Assembly (NCBI GenBank): GCA_902796425.1
Contig: CADBPC010000067.1
Coordinates: 1 to 35,732 of the forward strand
Direction of reading: 5' to 3'
Source: an uncultured Lachnospiraceae bacterium
Lineage (GTDB): Bacteria > Bacillota > Clostridia > Lachnospirales > Lachnospiraceae
DNA: 35,732 bases
How positions within the stretch are numbered: position 1 is the stretch's first letter; each line of letters begins with the position of its first letter. Position numbers and translations under genes: made by a program. The notes beneath the pieces were generated by a model, which made no database searches, had not been told where the DNA came from, and saw only the letters and a program-made list of their open reading frames with translations. Below, piece after piece: positions 7,943-16,561 of this stretch.

Positions 7943-8815
7943 ATGAAAATAAAATCAACCACCGGAAAAATCGGAGACTGGGTATTTGTTATCATCTGCG
8001 TGCTTATATCGCTGATCTGCATACTCCCGATGATCAACCTTCTGGCAAGGTCGCTGTCCGGCACGGATTACCTGGTCCGGCATGAGATCTACCTGATCCC
8101 GAAGGGCATCAATTTCGGGGCCTACAGCACGGTTCTCTCAGATCCGAAATATATACGGGCGTTTTTCTACACGGTAGCGCTCACGGTGATCAGCACGGTT
8201 GTATCGCTCTTTATGACAACCATCTGCGCGTACCCGCTGATTTTCCCGCAGCTTCGCGGAAGGAACATTTTTAACATTATCATCACCATCACGATGTTCT
8301 TCAACGCGGGCACGATCCCCAACTACCTGCTGATCCAGAAGCTGGGAATGCTGGACAAGCCCATTGTACTGATCCTTCCCTACTGCCTTAGCATTTATAA
8401 CATGATCATCATGCGGAGCTTTTTCTACGGCATTCCGGACTCTCTCCGGGAATCGGCCGAGATGGACGGCGCGAGTTTCCTTCGCATCCTGTGGTCCATC
8501 TATGTGCCCCTCTCCAAGCCGGTTATGGCTACCCTGGCTCTGTTCTACGCCGTAGGAAGATGGAACGGCTATTCGGACGCCCTGATGTATGTCAAGAAAC
8601 CGCAGTACTATCCGCTGCAGCTTCTTCTGTACAACATCCTGAACAACATCAACAGCGTCGAGGTTGCGACACAGGAAGGGTTCTCCGCCCCGGGTCTTTC
8701 GGAGTCCTTAAAGGCGGCCATCGTCATGTTCTCGACGATACCGATCCTGTGCATCTATCCGTTCCTGCAGAAGTATTTTATTCACGGTGTCATGGTCGGC
8801 GCCGTGAAGGAATAA
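7943..8815 (+). CDS. ABC sugar importer, inner-membrane permease of the LplC/YtcP type
   Basis: This is the 290-residue partner permease of the importer. It has the hydrophobic segments of an LplC/YtcP permease, the typical N-terminal region with SLSGTDYLVRHE, and the EAA loop LRESAEMDGASFLRILWSIYVPLSKP. The C-terminal ending FIHGVMVGAVKE is characteristic of this branch. The start ATG follows AAAGAAGGAAA with suitable spacing. It lies between the LplB-type permease and the binding protein and forms a heterodimer with the former by family analogy. The same gene type recurs at 22035-22931, so the window holds two complete importer sets. Confidence 0.9.
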   Translation: MKIKSTTGKIGDWVFVIICVLISLICILPMINLLARSLSGTDYLVRHEIYLIPKGINFGAYSTVLSDPKYIRAFFYTVALTVISTVVSLFMTTICAYPLIFPQLRGRNIFNIIITITMFFNAGTIPNYLLIQKLGMLDKPIVLILPYCLSIYNMIIMRSFFYGIPDSLRESAEMDGASFLRILWSIYVPLSKPVMATLALFYAVGRWNGYSDALMYVKKPQYYPLQLLLYNILNNINSVEVATQEGFSAPGLSESLKAAIVMFSTIPILCIYPFLQKYFIHGVMVGAVKE

Positions 8816-8849
8816 GATATCTCATCATATTCAATTAAGGAGGATGAAG

Positions 8850-10547
8850 ATGAAGAAAAAAGTATTAGCAGCAGTATTGGCGTCTGCGATGGTCGTATCA
8901 CTTGCGGCCTGCGCGGCACCGGCAGCGGCTCCCGCAGCATCCGGCGGCGGTGAGGCGGCAGCTCCCGCAGCATCCGGCGAAGCAGAGGCAGAGGCTCCCG
9001 CTTCCGAGCTTACGGATGGCAAGTTTGCTGAAACTCGTTCCATCACGGTCGAGGTTTATGACCGCGGAAACGACGGCGGTTCTGATCCCGAGAACAACGA
9101 CTACACAAGATGGATCCAGCAGCAGATGCTGGAGAAGCACAATGTCGAAGTCAAGTTCCAGAAGGTTCCCCGCTGGACAGAGGTTGATGATATCAACAAC
9201 CTCCTTGCAGCCGGCACAGCTCCCGATGTCTGCGTGACCTACTCCTATCCGACCGTACAGACCTATGCGGATATGGGCGGCGTTATCGACCTTGCTCCTT
9301 ATCTTGAGCAGTACAAGGATGAGCTTCCGAACCTGTGGAACTGGCTCGGTGAGACCAACCTTTACTGGGACAAGGATCCCGAGACCGGCAACGTATGGGC
9401 AGTTGAGGCAAAGCTTGCGAACATGAACCGCATCCTTACCTTCATCCGTCAGGACTGGCTGGATACCCTCGGACTGGAAGCTCCCACAACAAAGGAAGAA
9501 TTCCACGACGTTCTCGTTGCCTTCAAGGACAATGCGGATACTCTGCTCGGCGCAGATGCCGACAAGATGGTTCCTTACTCTGTCAGCTATGACGTAGGCT
9601 GGAGAGCAGGAACTCTCATCGAGTCCTTCCTTGATCCGGAAATGACCGATAAGGAATACTATATCAACGGCTTTGATGACAGAAAGCTCACCCAGAACGG
9701 CACAAAGGAAGCTGTCCGTCTCCTGAACCAGTGGTACAACGAAGGCCTGATGTGGAATGATTTCGCGATCTATTCCAGCGGCGACACCACAGAGGATGAC
9801 ATGATGAAGGCCGGCTATGTAGGCGCCTTCTCCCACAACTGGGACTATCCTTTCCGCAACGGCGAGGATTCCATCAATGCCAACCTGAAGAGACTGGTCG
9901 GACCGGAAGCGGGCTATGTCGCAATCGATCCGTTTGAAGACAAGAACGGCACACACACGAAGTGGCTTGCAGGCCCTGTCGACCGTAAGGTATTCTTCCC
10001 TTCGACAAACGATGAGCCTCTTGCATCCCTCCTGTATCTCGATTTCATCTCCGAGCCCGAGACCATCGAGTACCTGCAGATCGGTGAAGCAGGTGTCACA
10101 CATGAAGATGTTGAAGACGGCGCTGTATCCATCATTGCCGCAACCGGCGATGCGATCCAGAACTCCGGCATGAACATCGACTACACCATCACCTGCAACG
10201 GCCTGCACCTGACAACCGATGAAAAGACCGCGAAGAGCCTTGCATACACCTATGCAGGAATCGATCCCGCAGTCGTTCAGGCAGCGGATGCGATCGCAAA
10301 GACCGACACCCGTATCGGCGTCAACGTCCAGACAGGAAATATCGAGGCAGAAGCAGGAGTAGGCGATGTCCTCTCCAGCAAGAGAGACCAGATCTATGAC
10401 CTCGCAGTCAGCGCTTCCGTCGCAGATTTCGATTCCGTATGGGACAGCGGCATGAGCGATTATCTGTCCTCCGGCGGCCAGGCGATCATGGACGAGCGTG
10501 CTGCCGCATGGGAGAAGGTCTACGGCGATGCTGAGATGCTTCCCTGA
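8850..10547 (+). CDS. Extracellular sugar-binding lipoprotein (LplA/YtcQ type)
   Basis: The mature protein should be lipid-anchored outside the membrane and deliver an oligosaccharide to the two permeases encoded just upstream. The start ATG at 8850 is chosen because AGGAGG at 8838-8843 sits six bases before it; the ATG at 8844 touches the ribosome binding site. From 8850 the signal peptide reads MKKKVLAAVLASAMVV and ends in a lipobox with Cys21 (SLAACA). A low-complexity Ala/Pro/Gly/Glu linker follows to about residue 50. The rest (565 residues in all) has the large size and the pattern KFQKVPRWTEVDDINNLLAAG ... APDVCVTYSYPTVQ of LplA/YtcQ-type binding proteins. It ends the operon; a strong terminator follows. 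Confidence 0.9.
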   Translation: MKKKVLAAVLASAMVVSLAACAAPAAAPAASGGGEAAAPAASGEAEAEAPASELTDGKFAETRSITVEVYDRGNDGGSDPENNDYTRWIQQQMLEKHNVEVKFQKVPRWTEVDDINNLLAAGTAPDVCVTYSYPTVQTYADMGGVIDLAPYLEQYKDELPNLWNWLGETNLYWDKDPETGNVWAVEAKLANMNRILTFIRQDWLDTLGLEAPTTKEEFHDVLVAFKDNADTLLGADADKMVPYSVSYDVGWRAGTLIESFLDPEMTDKEYYINGFDDRKLTQNGTKEAVRLLNQWYNEGLMWNDFAIYSSGDTTEDDMMKAGYVGAFSHNWDYPFRNGEDSINANLKRLVGPEAGYVAIDPFEDKNGTHTKWLAGPVDRKVFFPSTNDEPLASLLYLDFISEPETIEYLQIGEAGVTHEDVEDGAVSIIAATGDAIQNSGMNIDYTITCNGLHLTTDEKTAKSLAYTYAGIDPAVVQAADAIAKTDTRIGVNVQTGNIEAEAGVGDVLSSKRDQIYDLAVSASVADFDSVWDSGMSDYLSSGGQAIMDERAAAWEKVYGDAEMLP

Positions 10548-10593
10548 GTTATTACATTAAAATAGTAACAAATTTGTTTGTTCCTCCATGGCG

Positions 10594-10628
10594 GCCGGGT
10601 CGAAAGACCCGGCTGTTTTATTTTTTTG
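10594..10628 (+). terminator. Rho-independent terminator of the first ABC importer operon
   Basis: A perfect 8-bp stem GCCGGGTC/GACCCGGC (10594-10601 with 10606-10613) closed by a GAAA tetraloop is followed by a T-rich run. It lies 46 bp after the stop codon of the binding-protein gene and before the ASRT gene. Confidence 0.92.
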
Positions 10629-10703
10629 TTTTCTTAATTATTTGCCCTCAGGTGTATTACAATAATTGCAGCTGTAAACATTTTTCCGTGACAGGAGGTC
10701 ATT

Positions 10704-11060
10704 ATGTTCAAATACTATATTCCCGACTGCTTCTGGCCTGTAAAGGACCAGGGCGATTATGTCAGTCACGAAGCCGTCTGTGTCCTTAACACAAACGAAA
10801 CAGAGGTCACTGTGACCCTGACCCTCTATTTCGAGGACCGCGACAAGATTGACGGCATCAAGGTCAGCGTTGGCGCGGAAAGAACAAACCACATCCGTCT
10901 TGATCACCTGACACTGGACGGCCAGCCGCTGATCCCCCGCGGCGTGCCCTATGCAATCGTCGTATCCTGCGACAAAGAAATCACTGTTCAGTATACCCGC
11001 GTCGACACCACACAGCCGGCGCTGACCATAGCCACTACCATCGCCGGAGTACAGAAATGA
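10704..11060 (+). CDS. ASRT-family protein (sensory rhodopsin transducer-like small beta protein)
   Basis: This 118-residue soluble protein matches the family of the Anabaena sensory rhodopsin transducer: SHEAVCVLNTNETEVTVTLTLYFED near residues 21-45, RTNHIRLDHL, IPRGVPYAIVV, and the C-terminal QYTRVDTTQPALTIATTIAG. The cyanobacterial member relays a light signal from a rhodopsin, but most members occur in organisms without rhodopsin, and comparative work has proposed a small-molecule (possibly sugar) binding role. AGGAGG at 10693-10698 supports the start. Its stop overlaps the start of the response-regulator gene (ATGA, 10057+1000 region at 11057-11060), so the two should be translated together. 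The order after a sugar importer and before a PhoB/PhoR-like pair suggests a sensing or modulating role in that signalling pathway; this is inference. Confidence 0.85.
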   Translation: MFKYYIPDCFWPVKDQGDYVSHEAVCVLNTNETEVTVTLTLYFEDRDKIDGIKVSVGAERTNHIRLDHLTLDGQPLIPRGVPYAIVVSCDKEITVQYTRVDTTQPALTIATTIAGVQK

Positions 11061-11722
11061 TCTATTGCGTAGAAGACGACAGCAGCATCCGCGATCTCAT
11101 GATTTATACATTGAAAATAGCGGGGTTTGAGGCCGAGGGCTTTGCGGAGGCACAGTCCTTCTGGGAAGCCCTCGATAAGGAACTGCCCCAGCTGGTCATT
11201 CTCGATATCATGCTCCCGGGCGAGGACGGGATCTCGGTTCTCAGAAAGCTCCGCGCCCAGCCGCCGACATCCGGCCTCCCCGTAATTATGGCGACCGCAA
11301 AGGGCAACGAGTACGACAAGGTGGTCGGGCTTGACCTTGGCGCGGACGATTATCTCTGCAAGCCATTCGGCATGATGGAGATGGTTTCCAGGATCCGCGC
11401 CGTCCTCCGGAGGACAGACTACAGGGATCAGAAGACACTCCTTACGCACGGGGGCATCACGGTTGACGACGCGCGCCATAAGGTGACGTCAGGCGGCAGG
11501 GAGGTTACGCTCACTCTGAAGGAATACGATCTTCTTCTTTTGTTTATGCGCAATATCGGCCTGGTATTTACCAGGCAGCAGCTCCTCTCCCAGGTGTGGG
11601 GGCTTGAATACATCGGCGAAACCAGGACGATCGACGTTCATATCGGAACGCTCCGCACCAAGCTCGGCGAGAGCGGCGAGCTGATACAGACCGTGCGGGG
11701 CGTCGGCTACCGCATGGAATAG
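11057..11722 (+). CDS. phoB: OmpR/PhoB-family response regulator
   Basis: The 221-residue protein has a receiver domain and a winged-helix DNA-binding domain. The acidic pocket is Asp7/Asp8 (shown by VEDDSS), the phosphoacceptor Asp50 (VILDIMLPGEDG), Thr80 and Lys102 (CKPFG); all are intact. The C-terminal domain ends with DVHIGTLRTKLGE and the wing VRGVGYRME, typical of the OmpR/PhoB group. The start overlaps the ASRT stop by 4 bp. The kinase gene follows after 36 bp. Because the kinase is PhoR-like and the next gene is a phosphate transporter with Pho-box-like repeats in its promoter, a phosphate-response role is likely; the symbol is tentative. Confidence 0.9.
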   Translation: MIYCVEDDSSIRDLMIYTLKIAGFEAEGFAEAQSFWEALDKELPQLVILDIMLPGEDGISVLRKLRAQPPTSGLPVIMATAKGNEYDKVVGLDLGADDYLCKPFGMMEMVSRIRAVLRRTDYRDQKTLLTHGGITVDDARHKVTSGGREVTLTLKEYDLLLLFMRNIGLVFTRQQLLSQVWGLEYIGETRTIDVHIGTLRTKLGESGELIQTVRGVGYRME

Positions 11723-11758
11723 CATAAATAAGACCCCGACACAAAAGGGCTGCACTGC

Positions 11759-13105
11759 ATGAGCAAAAAAATATTCAATTCCATCTGGCTTATAACGCTG
11801 AGCGTCCTGATCGCTTCCCTTTTCATCATTCTGGGCGCTGTGTACAACAATTTTACGGACCGGCAGTTCGAGCAGCTCCGGGGAGAGCTCTCTCTTGCTG
11901 CCAAAGGCATTTCCCAGGGCGGCATGTCCTATTTTGACGATCTGGACATGCAGGATCTGCGCGTCACCCTGATCACCGGAAACGGAACGATTCTCTATGA
12001 CAACGAGGCCGACTCCTCGCAGATGGTCAACCATCTTGAGCGCGATGAAATCCGCGAGGCCATGGACTCCGGCTATGGGGAGAGCCTTCGCTATTCCGAC
12101 ACGCTCTCCGTAAAACAGCTCTACACCGCAAAGCTTCTGCCGGACGGAACGGTTCTCAGGCTTTCTGTCATACAGGACACCTTCTGGAGCCTGCTGCTAC
12201 ATCTTCTTCCCGCCATTATCCTTGTGCTGCTCCTTGCGCTTATTCTGTCGTATTTTCTTGCCTCCCGCATAACCAATATGATCGTCCGCCCGCTCAATTC
12301 ACTGGATCTTGCTTCCCCGATGACGGCCGCGCAGGACCCTGCCTATTCGGAAATCATGCCTCTTCTGGAGCGGCTGGAGGCCCAGCACCGCCAGATCGAA
12401 AAGGATCACGAGGAGCTCGAGCGGACCTCCCTCATCCGGCAGGAGTTCACCGCCAACGCCTCCCATGAGCTGAAGACCCCTCTCCATGTCATTTCCGGGT
12501 ATGCAGAGCTTCTGGAGAGCGGGATGGTTCCCGAAGACGACACGCAGCGCTTCCTTGCAAGGATCAGCGCCGAATCAAAGCGTATGTCAAAGCTTGTCGA
12601 GGACATCATCGACCTCTCATCACTGGACAGCGGCGCGGCCGACCTGCCGCGCGAGAAGGCGGATCTGTACCGGATCGCCCTCAACGCCGCGGAGAGCCTT
12701 GAGGAGGAGGCCGAGGAAGCCGGAATCCATCTTTCTGTCTCCGGGGAAAGTGTCTTTGTCAGCGGTATTCCGCAGGTTCTCTACAGCATGATTTACAATC
12801 TGTGCATCAACGCCATCAAATATTCCGAGCGGGGCGGGATAACCAATGTCACAGTGAGGAAAAACGCAGGCAGCGCAGTCCTTACCGTGGAAGACAACGG
12901 CATCGGTATCCCCCGGGAGGATCTCGACAGAATCTTCGAACGGTTCTACCGTGTGGACAAATCGCATTCCAAGGAGGTCGGCGGAACCGGGCTCGGGCTC
13001 TCCATCGTCAAGCACGGTGCGAAGATCCACGGCGCCGATATTCACGTGGAGAGTGTCCTCGGAGCCGGTTCTGTTTTCACACTGACCTTCCCCCTGCCCG
13101 CGTGA
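11759..13105 (+). CDS. phoR: PhoR-like membrane sensor histidine kinase
   Basis: The 448-residue kinase should phosphorylate the response regulator encoded just upstream. It has a first membrane helix at about 8-30, an extracytoplasmic domain of roughly 110 residues containing GNGTILYDNEAD and NHLERDEIREA, as in Firmicutes PhoR proteins, and a second helix at about 146-168. The dimerization and phosphoacceptor region follows with His236 (NASHELKTPLH). The ATP-binding domain has the N box (NLCINAIKYS, Asn351), G1 box (DNGIGIP, Asp379), F box (FERFYRVDK) and G2 box (GGTGLGLSIVKH). All catalytic motifs are intact. Its ribosome binding site is weak (AAAAGGG ten bases before the ATG). Phosphate sensing is inferred from context and the sensor-domain pattern. 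Confidence 0.9.
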   Translation: MSKKIFNSIWLITLSVLIASLFIILGAVYNNFTDRQFEQLRGELSLAAKGISQGGMSYFDDLDMQDLRVTLITGNGTILYDNEADSSQMVNHLERDEIREAMDSGYGESLRYSDTLSVKQLYTAKLLPDGTVLRLSVIQDTFWSLLLHLLPAIILVLLLALILSYFLASRITNMIVRPLNSLDLASPMTAAQDPAYSEIMPLLERLEAQHRQIEKDHEELERTSLIRQEFTANASHELKTPLHVISGYAELLESGMVPEDDTQRFLARISAESKRMSKLVEDIIDLSSLDSGAADLPREKADLYRIALNAAESLEEEAEEAGIHLSVSGESVFVSGIPQVLYSMIYNLCINAIKYSERGGITNVTVRKNAGSAVLTVEDNGIGIPREDLDRIFERFYRVDKSHSKEVGGTGLGLSIVKHGAKIHGADIHVESVLGAGSVFTLTFPLPA

Positions 13106-13127
13106 GGGTTTCCGGGAGGCCGTGGAC

Positions 13128-13182
13128 TTTACATAAATTTTACACTCGCGGGATAACCGTTTTGACAGACTGCCGATATAAT
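13128..13182 (+). promoter_or_regulatory. Candidate Pho-box promoter of the Na/Pi cotransporter gene
   Basis: Two perfect TTTACA hexamers (13128-13133 and 13139-13144) lie 11 bp apart, the period of PhoP/PhoB half-sites in Gram-positive bacteria. A related TTTGACA at 13161-13167 falls on the same phase (33 bp from the first) and is followed nine bases later by a perfect TATAAT (13177-13182). There is no -35 hexamer at normal distance, as is common for Pho-activated promoters. Confidence 0.5.
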
Positions 13183-13219
13183 ATCTGCGGTAATAAAAAG
13201 CTATTGCAAAGGAATACTT

Positions 13220-14878
13220 ATGTCTATCTATGAAGCTTTTACGCTGCTGGGCGGTGTCGGACTGTTCCTTTACGGAATGACCATCATGTCATCCGGTCTG
13301 AGGAACGCGTGCGGAGATAATCTCCGGCTGATTCTGGAGAAGGCTACAAGAAGCAAGGTCACGGCCGTTCTCGCGGGAATTGCCGTCACAGTCCTTGTCC
13401 AGAGCTCATCCGCGACGGATGTCATGGTAATCGGCTTTGTCTCCTCGGGTCTTATGACCGTGGCGCAGGCAATCGGCGTAATCATGGGCGCCAATATCGG
13501 TACCACTGTCACCGCGCAGATCACTGCTTTCAACATCAGTGCCTATGCACCGCTGATTCTTTTCCTCGGCGCCGTTGCCACACTTTTTATCCGCAACAAT
13601 ACCGTAAAGGCCTTTGGCTCGGTCGTCCTGGGCTTCGGCATGCTGTTCCAGGGAATTTCGCTGATGAAATCGGCGATTGCCCCTCTCGCCCAGCTGCCAG
13701 CGTTCGTAGCCTTTATCTCCACCCTTTCCAACCCGATTGTCACCGTCCTGTTCGGCGTATTATTCACGGCCATTCTGCAGAGTTCCTCCTCTGCGACGGT
13801 TATTTTTCAGGCCTTCGCCGTCCAGAATATCATCTCCTTTGATACGGCAATCTATCTCGTAATCGGCGCCGCGATCGGCTCCGTTACCCCGAATCTTCTC
13901 GCCGCCCTTACCTCCAACCGTCAGGGAAAGAGAAGTGCCGTTCTCAACCTCGTGTTCAACCTGATCCGCGCCGTGCTGATCATGACGCTGATCACCGTGT
14001 TCCCGGGAATCCTGACCTTTATCAAGAATCTTTCTCCGGACAACATCGCCCGCCAGATCGCTAACGCACACACTCTGTTCGCGATTATCGCAGTCCTGGC
14101 ACTCCTTCCCTTCACGGATAAGATTGTAGGCTTAACCGAGAAGATGATTCCTCAGTCAGAGAGTGAGAAGCGCAGGATGAACGATCACAGGCTGATCTAT
14201 CTTGTCCACACTGACAAGATGCCCCCCGCGGTCGCAATCCGCCAGGCACACCTGGAAATCATCCGTATGGGCAAAATCGCTCTGGAAAACCTCACCGTTT
14301 CCATTGAATGCTTCTTTGAAAAAGACCGGGATAAGGCACAGCTCGTGGAGGAAGGCGAAGAAAGCGTCGATTTCCTGACCCACAGCATCATGTCAAAGCT
14401 CGTCGAGCTCCGCTCCCTGGATCTGTCCGAGCGCAACATGAACCGCCTGTACAGCATGATCCAGGCAGTGGATGATATCGAGAGAATCTCGGATCACGCC
14501 GAGAACATCATTGAATACGAAGAAAAGCTCCATGACGGGCGGGCAACCATCAGCGATGAGGGCCTTCGTGAGCTCCGGAATCTGTGCGACCTCACCGTCA
14601 AATCCCTCTCGACCTGTCTCAACATCTTCGAGAGCGAGGATTTCTCCCTGCTTCCGGAGGCCGAGCATATCGAGGATATGGTAGATGACGCGACCGGCAA
14701 GTGCATTGACAGCCACGTACAGCGCCTGATGAAGGGTGTCTGCGATCCCCAGGGAGGCGTCTTCTTTACCGATATGACCATCGACCTCGAGCGCTGCTCC
14801 GACCACGCGATCAACATCGCAACCGCCTTCTACAACTACCCGGCACAGTCGGCGTCCGCAGGCGCAGCGACAAGCTGA
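13220..14878 (+). CDS. Na+/phosphate cotransporter family protein with C-terminal PhoU-like domain
   Basis: The 552-residue protein belongs to the NptA/YjbB-type Na/Pi cotransporters. The membrane half carries the two signature repeats, QSSSATDVMVIGFVSSGL near residues 59-76 and LQSSSSATVIFQAF near 186-199, and the conserved GANIGTTVTA near 91-100. From about residue 335 to 540 it has a helical, charged PhoU-like domain (for example MNRLYSMIQAVDDIERISDHAENI and DLERCSDHAINIATAFYNY). AAAGGA six bases before the ATG at 13220 supports the start. It follows the PhoB/PhoR-like pair by 114 bp and has its own candidate Pho-box promoter, so induction under phosphate limitation is expected. Function as importer or exporter cannot be decided from sequence. 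Confidence 0.92.
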   Translation: MSIYEAFTLLGGVGLFLYGMTIMSSGLRNACGDNLRLILEKATRSKVTAVLAGIAVTVLVQSSSATDVMVIGFVSSGLMTVAQAIGVIMGANIGTTVTAQITAFNISAYAPLILFLGAVATLFIRNNTVKAFGSVVLGFGMLFQGISLMKSAIAPLAQLPAFVAFISTLSNPIVTVLFGVLFTAILQSSSSATVIFQAFAVQNIISFDTAIYLVIGAAIGSVTPNLLAALTSNRQGKRSAVLNLVFNLIRAVLIMTLITVFPGILTFIKNLSPDNIARQIANAHTLFAIIAVLALLPFTDKIVGLTEKMIPQSESEKRRMNDHRLIYLVHTDKMPPAVAIRQAHLEIIRMGKIALENLTVSIECFFEKDRDKAQLVEEGEESVDFLTHSIMSKLVELRSLDLSERNMNRLYSMIQAVDDIERISDHAENIIEYEEKLHDGRATISDEGLRELRNLCDLTVKSLSTCLNIFESEDFSLLPEAEHIEDMVDDATGKCIDSHVQRLMKGVCDPQGGVFFTDMTIDLERCSDHAINIATAFYNYPAQSASAGAATS

Positions 14879-14943
14879 GAAGCTTTTATCTTTACATTTT
14901 CACTGCCGTCAAAAAGGACTGGAAAAAAGGAATAATTGCAAAT

Positions 14944-14992
14944 TTCCCTGCCCCGCAAACTTCTCAGAGCTTCGGTGGGCAGGGAATTTTTT
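14944..14992 (+). terminator. Rho-independent terminator after the Na/Pi cotransporter gene
   Basis: A 10-bp stem TTCCCTGCCC/GGGCAGGGAA (14944-14953 with 14977-14986) is followed directly by TTTTTT (14987-14992). A third copy of the left arm, TTTCCCTGCCCC at 15006-15017, could pair with the same right arm instead, giving an alternative hairpin that may serve the convergent acetyltransferase gene. Confidence 0.8.
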
Positions 14993-15069
14993 GCTTTTGA
15001 TACTTTTTCCCTGCCCCTTTTGCGTTATATGAATTGTTATGCCCGCCGCTTCTGTCCGTTACTGCCCGC

Positions 15070-15639
15070 TTATTTCCCATCCCACCTGCGCAGTACCTTC
15101 GCGGGAACTCCGCCGACAACGGTATCTGCGGGCACATCCTTTGTTACGACCGCGCCCGCGGCGATGACGGCATTGTCGCCGATCGTAACACCCTTTGTGA
15201 TGATGGCGCCGGCGCCGATCCAGACACGGTTCCCGATATGGATCGGTGCGTAATGGTTCTGCCTGGAATACGGGTCGAGATCATGGTCGATCGTCGCAAG
15301 GACCGTGTTATGCCCGATCAGCACGTCATCCCCGATAAAGATACCGCCCTGGTCCTGGAACTGGCAGCACGCGTTTAAAAAGACATTCTTTCCGAAATGG
15401 ATATTCTGCCCGAAGTCCGAATAGAAGGGCGGGAACATGTTAAAGGAGGGATCCACATCCTCGCCGGTAATCTCCGACATGATCCTTACCATTTCCTCCC
15501 TGCTGTGCCAGGCTGTGTTCAGCTCCATCGTCAGTTTATGCGTCCTCTCACAGGTTTCCAGGATGAGCAGATTCATCTCATCGGTCAGGACGGGATCACT
15601 GTGCGTATTGATATATTCCGTCACATCCTTTATTGTCAT
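15070..15639 (-). CDS. Sugar O-acetyltransferase (maltose/galactoside acetyltransferase family, left-handed beta helix)
   Basis: The protein (189 residues from the chosen start) transfers acetyl groups from acetyl-CoA to a sugar hydroxyl, by family analogy with LacA and Maa. It shows hexapeptide-repeat coils ([52 protein letters not shown]) and the typical ending [12 protein letters not shown]. The catalytic His is probably in ATIDHDLDP (His119). The ATG at 15639 is preferred over the GTG at 15648, because AAGGGAG lies eight bases before the ATG but touches the GTG. It stands alone between the cotransporter and the cyclophilin gene. The sugar substrate is unknown; in the family the role is often detoxification of non-metabolised sugars. 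Confidence 0.9.
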   Translation of the reverse strand: MTIKDVTEYINTHSDPVLTDEMNLLILETCERTHKLTMELNTAWHSREEMVRIMSEITGEDVDPSFNMFPPFYSDFGQNIHFGKNVFLNACCQFQDQGGIFIGDDVLIGHNTVLATIDHDLDPYSRQNHYAPIHIGNRVWIGAGAIITKGVTIGDNAVIAAGAVVTKDVPADTVVGGVPAKVLRRWDGK

Positions 15640-15784
15640 CGGTTCCACTCCCTTTTCATTATGCTGCCGCAGTCTGTTTCTGCTACAATGATACCGTTGC
15701 GATCATAAACGGCGCGCAGGGAATGCCGGAAGCGTTCCCTGAATGCCGCCGCGTTATTACAGAAAAAAGGATAACATAACCGTT

Positions 15785-16510
15785 ATGAGAAAGTACATTC
15801 TTTTACTTCTTTGCATACTGACCCTGGCACTCTCCGGCTGCGGCAGCAAAAAAGACGCCGCCCCCGCGGATTCCGGCGCGGAAAAGACGGAGCAGACAGA
15901 CATGAAAGAAACTGCCGCAGAGGCAGACAAGGCGCAGGAGACCGCCGCAGAGGCCGGCGAATCCGAAGAGCAGGCTGTAGAACAGGCTGATGAGCAGTCC
16001 GAGGAGCTCCTTTCCGGCGAGCACCATATCGTGATTTCCGTCAAAGACTACGGCGACATCAGCCTCACGCTCGATGCGGACGCGGCTCCCATCACCGTCA
16101 CCAACTTCATCGGGCTTGCAAAGAGCGGCTTCTATGACGGACTCACCTTCCACCGGATTATCGACGGCTTCATGATCCAGGGCGGCGACCCTCTGGGGAA
16201 CGGCACCGGCGGCGCGGAAAAGACCATCAAAGGCGAATTCGCCTCCAACGGCGTGCAGAACCCGATCGCCCACACGGAGGGCGTCATCTCCATGGCCCGC
16301 TCGCAGTTTAAGGACTCCGCAAGCTCCCAGTTCTTTATCATGGTCGGCGACGCCTCCTACCTCGACGGCGAATATGCAGCCTTCGGCCATGTGACGGAGG
16401 GTCTTGATATCGTAAAGAAAATCGCTGCCGACGCCCAGCCCATCGACAGGAACGGAACCATCCCGAAGGAAAACCAGCCGGTGATGGAGAAGGTTGCCGT
16501 TATTGACTGA
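15785..16510 (+). CDS. Cyclophilin-type peptidyl-prolyl cis-trans isomerase, lipoprotein
   Basis: This extracellular, lipid-anchored foldase catalyses proline isomerization. From the ATG at 15785 the signal peptide MRKYILLLLCILTLALSGC ends in a lipobox with Cys19. An acidic Ala/Glu/Asp/Gln-rich linker follows to about residue 80. The cyclophilin domain then shows TVTNFIGLAKSGFYDGLTFHRII, GFMIQGGDPLGNGTGG, GVISMARS, SQFFIM and FGHVTEGLDIV. The Trp often found before LDG in cyclosporin-sensitive forms is Tyr here (YLDG). An in-frame ATG at 15743 would add 14 charged residues in front of the signal peptide and is less likely, although the ribosome binding site for 15785 is distant. It is transcribed alone, toward the esterase gene on the other strand. 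Confidence 0.93.
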   Translation: MRKYILLLLCILTLALSGCGSKKDAAPADSGAEKTEQTDMKETAAEADKAQETAAEAGESEEQAVEQADEQSEELLSGEHHIVISVKDYGDISLTLDADAAPITVTNFIGLAKSGFYDGLTFHRIIDGFMIQGGDPLGNGTGGAEKTIKGEFASNGVQNPIAHTEGVISMARSQFKDSASSQFFIMVGDASYLDGEYAAFGHVTEGLDIVKKIAADAQPIDRNGTIPKENQPVMEKVAVID

Positions 16511-16523
16511 GAATGACCATGCG

Positions 16524-16556
16524 CGTCTTTGCCGGTCTTTAAAACCGGCAAAGACG
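16524..16556. terminator. Hairpin between convergent genes, probable bidirectional terminator
   Basis: A 13-bp stem CGTCTTTGCCGGT/ACCGGCAAAGACG (16524-16536 with 16544-16556) lies between the stop of the cyclophilin gene (plus) and the stop of the alpha/beta hydrolase gene (minus). No long T run follows on either strand, so termination may be partial. Confidence 0.65.
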
Positions 16557-16561
16557 ACTGC

